Shown in pieces: positions 33,554-47,500 of a DNA stretch of 64,000 bases (within the stretch, counting starts at the first letter, position 1; each line of letters opens with the position of its first letter). The notes under the pieces were generated by a model, which saw only the letters and a program-made list of their open reading frames with translations, searched no databases and was not told the origin of the DNA. The position numbers and the translations under genes are program-made. This DNA comes from Protonemura montana (Eukaryota; Arthropoda; Insecta; Plecoptera; Nemouridae): NCBI GenBank assembly GCA_947568835.1, contig OX387602.1:27798633-27862632 (forward strand). The letters run 5' to 3'.

Positions 33554-35304
33554 GTTCAGAGTTCCAAACTTCCAGAATGCGGGCGATGGCCCCGCATGGA
33601 CTGCAGCTTGGAGGTTGCTGACGATTCTTCAAGCTTCACACACTAAGGTTAAACATGAGTAATAAGGCAAGTAAAGGGCAGGTTGAGGAATTGCTGCTAC
33701 AGGGGACACACTTTCTTTCAGCTGGTAATTTCATTTCATGCTTGTATTTTGTTTCTTGCATTTTGTCTTTGTGTCCCGTTACAGCAAGCGTGAAGAGGTC
33801 AGGCAGGATCCCATTTTTAGCTGACGACATTAAGAGCCCGAATGCTCTACTGTCTGTCATTCAAAGATGCCTGCTGGCTGGCTCTTAGGATGTATTTTAG
33901 CTCAACTACAGAGTGTCGAACTCTTGCAAATGTTCACCGAACTGATGGCTGAACGTAGGATGTGATAATAACTGACAAATTCATCCAGTGGGCGCATTGG
34001 CCCTTGGGGTTGCAATGCGTCCCTGCACACTTGGGTGTCTATTGCCTTTCCAGTTTACCTAGCATCAGTTCCGTGGTCCTGAAGAGACGTCCACGATCGC
34101 CCAATCCCCGTAGTACAGTCCCATTTTAGCTAGAAACAAGCTCGATCACTCAAATCAACCCCCGCTAGTCGCCACCCTACCCTCACATTACCTGGAACTC
34201 TCTTAACGGTATTATCGTACCTTTCAATGTCCCCAGACCTGAACGAGCTATTGATGCAAGGTAGCATCGGGTAGGTATCCACAAGGAAGTGGGTCGGTGA
34301 ATCAGATGCTCGGTCCGTCCACCGACTTCATGGCACGGTTCTGTAACGGAGAGAGTGATCGAAGGTAGAATAGGTTTGTCAGGTTCAATCAGGGACATAC
34401 AGCAATAGCCCAGTTATATACAATTCAATTCAAAACAGTAGATAAGGGAAATAGCACATAACATAAGTGAATAGTAATTGATGTAAAACGTGGTTTTCTT
34501 TACCACTGATGTAATTTTCCCAATTTATTGAGATTAACTCCTTCTGTTGGGTTTTTCACATTTTAGCATTAAGTATGAAATTTATGCTTCTTTTAAAAAT
34601 AGATGAACTTATAGTGACCAAGACTTTTTACTTATGAAATCATCATTGTCAGTTACTAAAAATGAAATAGGACAACTTGTCTCCCACCATTAGCCTTTGA
34701 AATAGTGCGCACCAATTTTCCGGTTCAGTCTAGGCTCCTTAGTGCAGTAAGTTCCAGCGCGCCCAATCAAGCGACAACGCAGAACTTCGAGATCTTCCAG
34801 CATCGTTGTATGGGGGCGTTCTGCACAGCTCGCGTTAAGCGAGCTCGACCGTTTTGGGGGGAATACACACACATGTAGCGCTAATTCCTTGACCGTCCTA
34901 GAAGTATGTCATGCAAGAGTAAACTCATCGCTTCACGTGGGTGGACCTTGCCTTTTACGGGGTGCACCGCCCCAGGGACAGTTTGAGCAAAAGCTCCTGT
35001 CGTACAAAGAGCACGTGCTCGACGGTATCGCGATTACGGGAAGTTATTTCCCAACTCGTGTGCCAAGTGAGTGCATCAAGATAGTGAAATGATGAAAACA
35101 GAAGCACATGCAAGAAAACTCTGAATATTAGAAGTCTTTTGGAAATCATGTAGGTAAATTCGTTAATTACATAATTATTCTGCAGCATGATAATTACTTA
35201 TCTCAAATTGTCTATGACTCTCCTTCACTTGCCTCACTAATGCAACACTTTTCGTTTTGTTTTGGAATGTTACATGTGAGCATCTTGGAGCTCTGACCTG
35301 TCAG

Positions 35305-36564
35305 CTTTGAGCTGCGAGAACTACTCTGCATGCCGCTGATAATTAATTTGGATTTCTCTTGGTTCGATGTCAACCCATCAAAAAGCAAAGGTATATCTTC
35401 AAACTCGTTTACACAAATCCGAAAAAGAAAAACCAAAAAATTATGACAAACCTTTATTTCCTTTGCAGTTTTTTGCTATTAGGTGGTGTAGACACGACAT
35501 GGTCTGCATTGCAAAACGTCAGCTACACAATCACAAACAGAGCTCTATCCTGGGCGGTTTCTGAAATACTGTTGCGAAACTACTTCAGCAAGGTGAGGAT
35601 TCACCTTATATTATTATTGTTTGCCTGATAACAGACTATACCACCTTGACCGAAACTTAATCAAGAACCTTTTTATTTTGTATTTCATGATATCATCACC
35701 CTAAGCAGTATTCCTCCACTTGCTGTTAATAAACTAATAATTCATACGTCATCACACCATCTCAAGGAATAATTGTGCGCATGAAGTACTTAAATAGCTG
35801 CACCAATCCATGGGACTGACTCAGCTCAAGTTGATCTAATTATGATTCCTCTTCTAGCTACAGAATGAAGCCAACTTAAGACAACTCTGCCTGCAACCCA
35901 ATGCATCAAGATGGTAGAAGATTTTGAAGACTACCCCCGAGTCGCTGACTGCCTTGGACGTCTGCACTGCTAATTCAACTGGCTTGATAAGTCAGTCGTA
36001 GATGTCTCTCGGCTTATATTGTTGGAGAGGTAGACAGCATGTAAGTCAATAAATGCAGTAAGCTGACTGCTCTTTACTTGCCAAGGAATTGTCACCTGAC
36101 TTTTATCAATCTTTTGCAGTTTTGTAAACATCTCTTATCCGGGGAATGATAGGTTCTTAGCCCAGTTCATAGAATTTTGGGATCTTTTCTCCAAAGTTGC
36201 AGAAGCGAAACGAATTTTAATCGAAGCAGACACGAACGGTAATTATAATCGAATCTAAAAATAACAGAAGCTTGTCATTTGTAAGTCCTCATTTTAATTT
36301 GATTTTCCTCTGTATTCAATATAAACTATTTCATACCCAGCCGTCAGCGAGAGAGCGTTCCATCACGAGACAGTTCCGGGGCCCTCGAGTCGTACATCCT
36401 CAGTCTGCAGCTGTTCCTTGACAGCGAATGAATGTGACTTGTCGTCAAAGTTCCATCCAGAGTTTCAAGACTTGACCGTGCGAGCACCTCTCCCTGATCG
36501 TGGACACACCCTGAGATGCCCTGCAAAGTGGAGAAGAAACCAAATTAAATTGCCTACATATTAA
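35305..36564 (+). CDS. five-exon candidate gene in unit 1, unknown product (class A, intact)
   Basis: The exons are 35,305-35,390, 35,483-35,592, 35,858-35,913, 36,120-36,238 and 36,341-36,564. The introns are 92, 265, 206 and 102 nt, all GT-AG. All four junctions keep phase. The frame reads FELRELLCMPLIINLDFSWF, then GVDTTWSALQNVSYTITNRA and LSWAVSEILLRNYFSK, then LQNEANLRQLCLQPNASR. It continues with FVNISYPGNDRFLAQFIEFW and KVAEAKRILIEADTN, then AVSERAFHHETVPGPSS and a Cys/Ser-rich end to TAA at 36,562. The second acceptor (gctattag at 35,482) is the one that preserves phase; the stronger ttgcag 14 bp upstream gives a stop. The start exon is unknown. Four consistent junctions in a row are unlikely by chance, but no family is recognised, and the segment is copied as part of a satellite. 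Confidence 0.5.
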
Positions 36565-38150
36565 ATACATTACTAATTAAGTAAAATCCTTATGATATTA
36601 AGTATTACGGACACTGGTAATAAATGAACATGGTACCAGTTTGAATTTATTAGTTAAATTAGATCACATGCCCAGATTTTAATACCAATCTTTATATTGT
36701 CGTAGCACCCATGCAGCAGGATAGTACGCCGTCGGCGGCCGGACCAGGACTGCAGCAGAGTACAGTTCTTTGGCCAGAATCAAATAGCGAGAACATCATC
36801 CTGGCCGTGAAATAACGGTGCAACGCTAAGAAGAAACCAAAATGATTTGCCTACATATTAAATACATTACTAATTAAGTAATATCCTTACGATATTAAGT
36901 ATTACGGACACTGGTAGTTAATGAACATGGTACCAGTTTGAATTTTTTAGTAAAATAAGATTACATGCCCATTTTTTAATTACAATCTTTATATTGTCCT
37001 AGCACCTATGCAGCAGGAGATTACGCCGTCGGCGGCCGGACCAGGACTGCGGCAGAGTACAGTTCTTTGGCCAGAATCAAATAGCGAGAACATCATCCTA
37101 GCCGTGAAATAACGGTGCAAGGCTAAGAAGAAACCAAAATGATTTGCCTACATATTAAATACATTACTAATTAAGTAAAATCCTTATGATATTAAGTATT
37201 ACGGACACTGGTAATAAATGAACATGGTACCAGTTTGAATTTATTAGTTAAATTAGATCACATGCCCAGCTTTTAATACCAATCTTTATATTGTCCTAGC
37301 ACCCATGCAGCAGGATAGTACGCCGTCGGCGGCCGGACCAGGACTGCGGCAGAGTACAGTTCTTTGGCCAAAGAACCAAAGCCAAATCAGAGCCAAATCA
37401 AATAGCGAGAACATCATCCTGGCCGTGAAATAACGGTGCAACGCTAAGAAGAAACCAAAAGATTTGCCTACATATTAAATACATTACTAATTAAGTAAAA
37501 TCCTTATGATATTAAGTATTACGGACACTGGTAGTAAATGAACATGGTACCAGTTTGAATTTATTAGTTCAATTAGATCACATGGCCAGCTTTTAATACC
37601 AATCTTTATATTGTCGTAGCACCCATGCAGCAGGATAGTACGCCGTCGGCGGCCAGACCAGGACTGCGGCAGAGTACAGTTCTTTGGCCAGAATCAAATA
37701 GCGAGAACATCATCCTGGCCGTGAATAACAGAGCAACCCTAAGAAGAAACCAAAATGACTTGCCTACATATTAAATACATTACTAATTAAGTAATATCCT
37801 TACGATATTAAGTATTACGGACACTGGTAGTTAATGAACATGGTACCAGTTTGAATTTTTTAGTAAAAATAGCTTACATGCCCATTTTTTAATTACAATC
37901 TTCATATTGTCCTAGCACTTATGCAGCAGGAGATTACGCCGTCGGCGGCCGGACCAGAACTGCGGCAGTGTACAGTTCTTTGGCCAGAATCAAATAGCGA
38001 GAACATCATCCTGGCCGTGAAATAACGGTGCAAGGCTAAGAAGAAACCAAAATGATTTGCCTACATATTATATACATTACTAATTAAGTAATATCCTTAT
38101 GATATAAGTTAGTACAGACACTGGTAATAAATGACAATGGAACCAGTTTG
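36532..38150 (+). repeat. inner subrepeat array of unit 1 (five copies plus a partial)
   Basis: The period is about 297 bp (321 in the third copy because of a 24-bp insertion). Each copy has a pyrimidine/TAG acceptor-like site (ttatattgtcctag) followed by ATG and a 34-codon frame: MQQDSTPSAAGPGLRQSTVL, then WPESNSENIILAVK and TAA (first copy 36,711-36,815). The 24-bp insertion near 37,370 is in frame and adds eight codons. The fourth copy has a 1-bp loss at its end. The frame at 38,241-38,459 in the last partial copy carries a related VPRLRQSTVHQPASN stretch, so the small exon was probably amplified from it, or the reverse. Confidence 0.9.
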
Positions 38151-39067
38151 AATTTATAAGTCAAATTATATATTGGGTTATGCCTTAAAAAATCTTTCCT
38201 GTCATTACCCTAGCATCTATGCAGCCAGAGATTAACGCTGTTGACTGCATATCGTGGCCATCACAACATTGAAGGTGAGGGTCTTCCAAAGTCCCTCGTT
38301 TTCCTGCGGTGGTCGGCGGCTGTTCCAAGACTGCGGCAGAGTACGGTTCATCAGCCAGCATCGAATCCCAGGCTCTATGACAAGCAGGAACCACTAGCTT
38401 TCTGTGAAGAAACCCTGCAATACCAGAGTGATATCAAAACTCAATTACCTACACAATAAATATCTGAGTTATTTAGAAAAATCATTACGATACTAGAAAT
38501 AACACACATTATATTTAATTAGTAATTGATTTTAATTACTCAACAATGCACTGTTTATACAACAGATAGCACAATGAGTTAAAGTATCTTATGAAGATTT
38601 ATCTTTTTCTTGACATGCTTTAAATATTATTCTGGACTATGTTCTAGCACTGGAGCGGTCAGATATTGATGCCGTCGACTACTAAAAACGCCAAGTTCCG
38701 CGATCAAATTGTTCTCAGGGGTTTACCCAGACCACTTCAAGATCAGACTCGGGCTCATGTCTGCAAGGACTGAACCCAAAGTATCGCAACATTTAGCCAG
38801 AGATCAGCCAGACAGAGGACCGACGTCTGTGATTATCTGAAGAAGCTTGCTGGTGTTAGTTTTATTCTGGCAGATTCACGTATTGTTCTACCCGTATTGA
38901 TATATAACGTCAAGTAATCGCGAGTGAACGTATCAACCCACGCAGCCATTGGAGGTCTAGCGGCCGGGTTTTAAATTCGTGTGTCAGTATAAAATATCGT
39001 GTGACAGTGAAAATATGCGTGTGACAATGGACTTTATGGAGGGCGTGCTGCTCTCCTCCCCTCACCT

Positions 39068-42000
39068 GTTCGGAGTTCCAAGCTTCCAGACTGCGGGCGA
39101 TAGCCTTGCATGGACTGCAGCTTGGAGGTTGCTGACGATTCTTCAAGCTTCACACACTAAGGTTAAACATGAGTAATAAGGCAAGTAAAGGGCAGGTTGA
39201 GGAATTGCTGCTACAGGGGACACACTTTCTTTCAGCTGGTAATTTCATTTCATGCTTGTATTTTGTTTCTTGCATTTTGTCTTTGTGTCCCGTTACAGCA
39301 AGCGTGAAGAGGGCAGGCAGGATCCCATTTTTAGCTGACGACATTAAGAGCCCGAATGCTCTACTGTCCGTCATTCAAAGATGCCCGCTGGCTGGCTCTT
39401 AGGATGTATTTTAGCTCAACTACAGAGTGTCGAACTCTTGCAAATGTTCACCGAACTGATGGCTGAACGTAGGATGTGATAATAACTGACAAATTCATCC
39501 AGTGGGCGCATTGGCCCTTGGGGTTGCAATGCGTCCCTGCACACTTGGGTGTCTATTGCCTTTCCAGTTTACCTAGCATCAGTTCCGTGGTCCTGAAGAG
39601 ACGTCCACGATCGCCCAATCCCCGTAGTACAGTCCCATTTTAGCTAGAAACAAGCTCGATCACTCAAATCGACCCCCGCTAGTCGCCACCCTACCCTCAC
39701 ATTACCTGGAACTCTCTTAACGGTATTATCGTACCTTTCAATGTCCCCAGACCTGAACGAGCTATTGATGCAAGGTAGCATCGGGTAGGTATCCACAAGG
39801 AAGTGGGTCGGTGAATCAGATGCTCGGTCCGTCCACCGACTTCATGGCACGGTTCTGTAACGGAGAGAGTGATCGAAGGTAGAATAGGTTTGTCAGGTTC
39901 AAGCAGGGACATACAGCAATAGCCCAGTTATATACACTTCAATTCAAAACAGTAGATAAAGGAAATAGCAAATAACAGAAGTGAATAGTAATTGATGTAA
40001 AACGTGGTTTTCTTTACCACTGATGTAATTTTCCCAATTTAATAAGATTAACTCCTTCTGTTGGGTTTTTCACATTTTAGCATTTAGTATGAAATTTATG
40101 CTTCTTTTAAAAATAGATGAACTTATAGTGACCAAGACTTTTTACTTATGAAATCATCATTGTCAGTTACTAGAAATGAAATAGGACAACTTGTCTCCCA
40201 CCATTAGCCTTTGAAATAGTGCGCACCAATTTTCCGGTTCAGTCTAGGCTCCTTAGTGTAGTAAGTTCCAGCGCGCCTAATCAAGCGACAACGCAGAACT
40301 TCGAGATCTTCCAGCATCGTTGTATGGGGGCGTTCTGCACAGCTCGCGTTAAGCGAGCTCGGCCGTTTTGGGGGGAATACACACATATGTAGCGCTAATT
40401 CCTTGACCGTCCTAGAAGTATGTCATGCAAGAGTAAACTCATCGCTTCACGTGGGTGGACCTTGCCTTTTACGGGGTGCACCGCCCCAGGGACAGTTTGA
40501 GCAAAAGCTCCTGTCGTACAAAGAGCACGTGCTCGACGGTATCGCGATTACGGGAAGTTATTTCCCAACTCGTGTGCCAAGTGAGTGCATCAAGATAGTG
40601 AAATGATGAAAACAGAAGCACATGCAAGAAAACTCTGAATATTAGAAGTCTTTTGGAAATCATGTAGGTAAATTCGTTAATTACATAATTATTCTGCAGC
40701 ATGATAATTACTTATCTCAAATTGTCTATGACTCTCCTACACTTGCCTCACTAATGCAATACTTTTCGTTTTGTTTTGGAATGTTACATGTGCGCATCTT
40801 GGAGCTCTGACCTGTCAGCTTTGAGCTGCGAGAACTACTCTGCATGCCGCTGATAATTAATTTGGATTTCTCTTGGTTCGATGTCAACCCATCAAAAAGC
40901 AAAGGTATATCTTCAAACTCGTTTACACAAATCCGAAAAAGAAAAACCAAAAAATTATGACAAACCTTTATTTCCTTTGCAGTTTTTTGCTATTAGGTGG
41001 TGTAGACACGACATGGTCTGCATTGCAAAACGTCAGCTACACAATCACAAACAGAGCTCTATCCTGGGCGGTTTCTGAAATACTGTTGCGAAACTACTTC
41101 AGCAAGGTGAGGATTCACCTTATATTATTATTGTTTGCCTGATAACAGACTATACCACCTTGACCGAAACTTAATCAAGAACCTTTTTATTTTGTATTTC
41201 ATGATATCATCACCCTAAGCAGTATTCCTCCACTTGCTGTTAATAAACTAATAATTCATACGTCATCACACCATCTCAAGGAATAATTGTGCGCATGAAG
41301 TACTTAAATAGCTGCACCAATCCATGGGACTGACTCAGCTCAAGTTGATCTAATTATGATTCCTCTTCTAGCTACAGAATGAAGCCAACTTAAGACAACT
41401 CTGCCTGCAACCCAATGCATCAAGATGGTAGAAGATTTTGAAGACTACCCCCGAGTCGCTGACTGCCTTGGACGTCTGCACTGCTAATTCAACTGGCTTG
41501 ATAAGTCAGTCGTAGATGTCTCTCGGCTTATATTGTTGGAGAGGTAGACAGCATGTAAGTCAATAAATGCAGTAAGCTGACTGCTCTTTACTTGCCAAGG
41601 AATTGTCACCTGACTTTTATCAATCTTTTGCAGTTTTGTAAACATCTCTTATCCGGGGAATGATAGGTTCTTAGCCCAGTTCATAGAATTTTGGGATCTT
41701 TTCTCCAAAGTTGCAGAAGCGAAACGAATTTTAATCGAAGCAGACACGAACGGTAATTATAATCGAATCTAAAAATAACAGAAGCTTGTCATTTGTAAGT
41801 CCTCATTTTAATTTGATTTTCCTCTGTATTCAATATAAACTATTTCATACCCAGCCGTCAGCGAGAGAGCGTTCCATCACGAGACAGTTCCGGGGCCCTC
41901 GAGTCGTACATCCTCAGTCTGCAGCTGTTCCTTGACAGCGAATGAATGTGACTTGTCGTCAAAGTTCCATCCAGAGTTTCAAGACTTGACCGTGCGAGCA

Positions 42001-44581
42001 CCTCTCCCTGATCGTGGACACACCCTGAGATGCCCTGCAAAGTGGAGAAGAAACCAAATTAAATTGCCTACATATTAAATACATTACTAATTAAGTAAAA
42101 TCCTTATGATATTAAGTATTACGGACACTGGTAATAAATGAACATGGTACCAGTTTGAATTTATTAGTTAAATTAGATCACATGCCCAGATTTTAATACC
42201 AATCTTTATATTGTCGTAGCACCCATGCAGCAGGATAGTACGCCGTCGGCGGCCGGACCAGGACTGCAGCAGAGTACAGTTCTTTGGCCAGAATCAAATA
42301 GCGAGAACATCATCCTGGCCGTGAAATAACGGTGCAACGCTAAGAAGAAACCAAAATGATTTGCCTACATATTAAATACATTACTAATTAAGTAATATCC
42401 TTACGATATTAAGTATTACGGACACTGGTAGTTAATGAACATGGTACCAGTTTGAATTTTTTAGTAAAATAAGATTACATGCCCATTTTTTAATTACAAT
42501 CTTTATATTGTCCTAGCACCTATGCAGCAGGAGATTACGCCGTCGGCGGCCGGACCAGGACTGCGGCAGAGTACAGTTCTTTGGCCAGAATCAAATAGCG
42601 AGAACATCATCCTAGCCGTGAAATAACGGTGCAAGGCTAAGAAGAAACCAAAATGATTTGCCTACATATTAAATACATTACTAATTAAGTAAAATCCTTA
42701 TGATATTAAGTATTACGGACACTGGTAATAAATGAACATGGTACCAGTTTGAATTTATTAGTTAAATTAGATCACATGCCCAGCTTTTAATACCAATCTT
42801 TATATTGTCCTAGCACCCATGCAGCAGGATAGTACGCCGTCGGCGGCCGGACCAGGACTGCGGCAGAGTACAGTTCTTTGGCCAAAGAACCAAAGCCAAA
42901 TCAGAGCCAAATCAAATAGCGAGAACATCATCCTGGCCGTGAAATAACGGTGCAACGCTAAGAAGAAACCAAAAGATTTGCCTACATATTAAATACATTA
43001 CTAATTAAGTAAAATCCTTATGATATTAAGTATTACGGACACTGGTAGTAAATGAACATGGTACCAGTTTGAATTTATTAGTTCAATTAGATCACATGGC
43101 CAGCTTTTAATACCAATCTTTATATTGTCGTAGCACCCATGCAGCAGGATAGTACGCCGTCGGCGGCCAGACCAGGACTGCGGCAGAGTACAGTTCTTTG
43201 GCCAGAATCAAATAGCGAGAACATCATCCTGGCCGTGAATAACAGAGCAACCCTAAGAAGAAACCAAAATGACTTGCCTACATATTAAATACATTACTAA
43301 TTAAGTAATATCCTTACGATATTAAGTATTACGGACACTGGTAGTTAATGAACATGGTACCAGTTTGAATTTTTTAGTAAAAATAGCTTACATGCCCATT
43401 TTTTAATTACAATCTTCATATTGTCCTAGCACTTATGCAGCAGGAGATTACGCCGTCGGCGGCCGGACCAGAACTGCGGCAGTGTACAGTTCTTTGGCCA
43501 GAATCAAATAGCGAGAACATCATCCTGGCCGTGAAATAACGGTGCAAGGCTAAGAAGAAACCAAAATGATTTGCCTACATATTATATACATTACTAATTA
43601 AGTAATATCCTTATGATATAAGTTAGTACAGACACTGGTAATAAATGACAATGGAACCAGTTTGAATTTATAAGTCAAATTATATATTGGGTTATGCCTT
43701 AAAAAATCTTTCCTGTCATTACCCTAGCATCTATGCAGCCAGAGATTAACGCTGTTGACTGCATATCGTGGCCATCACAACATTGAAGGTGAGGGTCTTC
43801 CAAAGTCCCTCGTTTTCCTGCGGTGGTCGGCGGCTGTTCCAAGACTGCGGCAGAGTACGGTTCATCAGCCAGCATCGAATCCCAGGCTCTATGACAAGCA
43901 GGAACCACTAGCTTTCTGTGAAGAAACCCTGCAATACCAGAGTGATATCAAAACTCAATTACCTACACAATAAATATCTGAGTTATTTAGAAAAATCATT
44001 ACGATACTAGAAATAACACACATTATATTTAATTAGTAATTGATTTTAATTACTCAACAATGCACTGTTTATACAACAGATAGCACAATGAGTTAAAGTA
44101 TCTTATGAAGATTTATCTTTTTCTTGACATGCTTTAAATATTATTCTGGACTATGTTCTAGCACTGGAGCGGTCAGATATTGATGCCGTCGACTACTAAA
44201 AACGCCAAGTTCCGCGATCAAATTGTTCTCAGGGGTTTACCCAGACCACTTCAAGATCAGACTCGGGCTCATGTCTGCAAGGACTGAACCCAAAGTATCG
44301 CAACATTTAGCCAGAGATCAGCCAGACAGAGGACCGACGTCTGTGATTATCTGAAGAAGCTTGCTGGTGTTAGTTTTATTCTGGCAGATTCACGTATTGT
44401 TCTACCCGTATTGATATATAACGTCAAGTAATCGCGAGTGAACGTATCAACCCACGCAGCCATTGGAGGTCTAGCGGCCGGGTTTTAAATTCGTGTGTCA
44501 GTATAAAATATCGTGTGACAGTGAAAATATGCGTGTGACAATGGACTTTATGGAGGGCGTGCTGCTCTCCTCCCCTCACCT
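39068..44581 (+). repeat. macrosatellite unit 2 (5,514 bp, class A)
   Basis: This unit is exactly 5,514 bp offset from unit 1 and nearly identical. Differences include cctgctggctgg to cccgctggctgg and gtgagcatc to gtgcgcatc. The complete left exon-like segment is visible here: ATG at 39,015 or 39,027, with MDFMEGVLLSSPHLFGVPSF continuing to ASHTK and an AAG/GTTAAA donor-like end at 39,163. Confidence 0.95.
40819..42078 (+). CDS. five-exon candidate gene in unit 2, unknown product (class A, intact)
   Basis: Exons are 40,819-40,904, 40,997-41,106, 41,372-41,427, 41,634-41,752 and 41,855-42,078. Splice sites, phases and protein match unit 1, ending at TAA 42,076-42,078. The five inner subrepeats follow at 42,046-43,664. 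Confidence 0.5.
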
Positions 44582-47500
44582 GTTCGGAGTTCCAAGCTTC
44601 CAGACTGCGGGCGATAGCCTTGCATGGACTGCAGCTTGGAGGTTGCTGACGATTCTTCAAGCTTCACACACTAAGGTTAAACATGAGTAATAAGGCAAGT
44701 AAAGGGCAGGTTGAGGAATTGCTGCTACAGGGGACACACTTTCTTTCAGCTGGTAATTTCATTTCATGCTTGTATTTTGTTTCTTGCATTTTGTCTTTGT
44801 GTCCCGTTACAGCAAGCGTGAAGAGGGCAGGCAGGATCCCATTTTTAGCTGACGACATTAAGAGCCCGAATGCTCTACTGTCCGTCATTCAAAGATGCCC
44901 GCTGGCTGGCTCTTAGGATGTATTTTAGCTCAACTACAGAGTGTCGAACTCTTGCAAATGTTCACCGAACTGATGGCTGAACGTAGGATGTGATAATAAC
45001 TGACAAATTCATCCAGTGGGCGCATTGGCCCTTGGGGTTGCAATGCGTCCCTGCACACTTGGGTGTCTATTGCCTTTCCAGTTTACCTAGCATCAGTTCC
45101 GTGGTCCTGAAGAGACGTCCACGATCGCCCAATCCCCGTAGTACAGTCCCATTTTAGCTAGAAACAAGCTCGATCACTCAAATCGACCCCCGCTAGTCGC
45201 CACCCTACCCTCACATTACCTGGAACTCTCTTAACGGTATTATCGTACCTTTCAATGTCCCCAGACCTGAACGAGCTATTGATGCAAGGTAGCATCGGGT
45301 AGGTATCCACAAGGAAGTGGGTCGGTGAATCAGATGCTCGGTCCGTCCACCGACTTCATGGCACGGTTCTGTAACGGAGAGAGTGATCGAAGGTAGAATA
45401 GGTTTGTCAGGTTCAAGCAGGGACATACAGCAATAGCCCAGTTATATACACTTCAATTCAAAACAGTAGATAAAGGAAATAGCAAATAACAGAAGTGAAT
45501 AGTAATTGATGTAAAACGTGGTTTTCTTTACCACTGATGTAATTTTCCCAATTTAATAAGATTAACTCCTTCTGTTGGGTTTTTCACATTTTAGCATTTA
45601 GTATGAAATTTATGCTTCTTTTAAAAATAGATGAACTTATAGTGACCAAGACTTTTTACTTATGAAATCATCATTGTCAGTTACTAGAAATGAAATAGGA
45701 CAACTTGTCTCCCACCATTAGCCTTTGAAATAGTGCGCACCAATTTTCCGGTTCAGTCTAGGCTCCTTAGTGTAGTAAGTTCCAGCGCGCCTAATCAAGC
45801 GACAACGCAGAACTTCGAGATCTTCCAGCATCGTTGTATGGGGGCGTTCTGCACAGCTCGCGTTAAGCGAGCTCGGCCGTTTTGGGGGGAATACACACAT
45901 ATGTAGCGCTAATTCCTTGACCGTCCTAGAAGTATGTCATGCAAGAGTAAACTCATCGCTTCACGTGGGTGGACCTTGCCTTTTACGGGGTGCACCGCCC
46001 CAGGGACAGTTTGAGCAAAAGCTCCTGTCGTACAAAGAGCACGTGCTCGACGGTATCGCGATTACGGGAAGTTATTTCCCAACTCGTGTGCCAAGTGAGT
46101 GCATCAAGATAGTGAAATGATGAAAACAGAAGCACATGCAAGAAAACTCTGAATATTAGAAGTCTTTTGGAAATCATGTAGGTAAATTCGTTAATTACAT
46201 AATTATTCTGCAGCATGATAATTACTTATCTCAAATTGTCTATGACTCTCCTACACTTGCCTCACTAATGCAATACTTTTCGTTTTGTTTTGGAATGTTA
46301 CATGTGCGCATCTTGGAGCTCTGACCTGTCAGCTTTGAGCTGCGAGAACTACTCTGCATGCCGCTGATAATTAATTTGGATTTCTTTTGGTTCGATGTCA
46401 ACCCATCAAAAAGCAAAGGTATATCTTCATACTCGATTACACAAATCCAAAATAAAAAAACCAAAAAATTATAACAAACCTTAATTTTCTTTGCAGTTTT
46501 TTGCTATTAGGTGGTCTAGACACGACATGGTCTGCATTGCAAAAAGTCAGCCACACAATCACAAACAGAGCTCTATCCAGGGCGGTTTCTGAAAAACTGT
46601 TGCGAAACTACTTCAGCAAGGTTAGGATTCACCTTATATTATTATTGTTTGCCTGATAACAGACGATACCACCTTGACCGAAACTTAATCAAGACCCTTT
46701 TTATTTTGTATTTCATGATATCATCACCCTAAGCAGTATTCCTCCGCTTGCTGTTAATAAACTAATAATTCATACGTCATCAAACCATCTCAAGGAATAA
46801 TTGTGCGCTTGAAGTACTTAAATAGCTGCACCAATCCATGGGACTGACTCAGCTCAAGTTGATCTAATTATGATTCCTCTTCTAGCTACAGAATGAAGCC
46901 AACTTAAGACAACTCTGCCTGCAACCCAACGCATCAAGATGGTAGAAGATTTTGAAGACTACCCCCGAGTCGCTGACTGCCTTGTACGTCTGCACTGCTA
47001 ATTCAACTGGCTTGATAAGTCAGTCGTAGATGTCTCTCGGCTTATATTGTTGGAGAGGTAGACAGCAAGTAAGTCAATAAATGCAGTAAGCTGACTGCTC
47101 TTTACTTGCCAAGGAATTGTCACCTGACTTTTATCAATCTTTTGCAGTTTTGTAAACATCTCTTATCCGGGGAATGATAGGTTCTAAGCCCAGTTCATAG
47201 AACTTTGCGATCCTTTCTCCAAAGTGGCAGAAGCGAAACGAATTTTAATCGAAGCAGACACGAACGGTAATTATAATCGAATCTAAAAATAACAGAAGCT
47301 TGTCATTTGTAAGTCCTCATTTTTATTTGATTTTCCTCTGTATTCAATATAAACTATTTCATACCCAGCCGTCAGCGAGAGAGCGTTCCATCACGAGACA
47401 GTTCCGGGGCCCTCGAGTCGTACATCCTCAGTCTGCAGCTGTTCCTTGACAGCGAATGAATGTGACTTGTCGTCAAAGTTCCATCCAGAGTTTCAAGACT

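Larger units (their letters stand above)
33554..39067 (+). repeat. macrosatellite unit 1 (5,514 bp, class A)
   Basis: This is the first of five full tandem units. Homology to unit 2 starts at about 33,554 (gttcagagttccaa). Contents in order: the end of an exon-like segment with WTAAWRLLTILQASHTK; a small frame MSNKASKGQVEELLLQ (33,655 on) with a possible 60-nt intron; an exon-like 91-nt piece GQFEQKLLSYKEHVLDGIAI (34,976-35,066); a 90-nt piece HDNYLSQIVYDSPSLASLMQ (35,186-35,275); the five-segment spliced frame at 35,305-36,564; five 297-321-bp subrepeats (36,532-38,110); and frames at 38,241-38,459 and about 38,649-38,777. Unit 1 is slightly more diverged from unit 2 at its left edge than later units are from each other. 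Confidence 0.95.

Noticed and set aside
34183..34872. Minus-strand frames of 60-71 codons repeated in every macrosatellite unit
   Set aside because: They persist only because the units are near-identical. There is no start context, splice support or recognisable domain, so they were not listed as genes.
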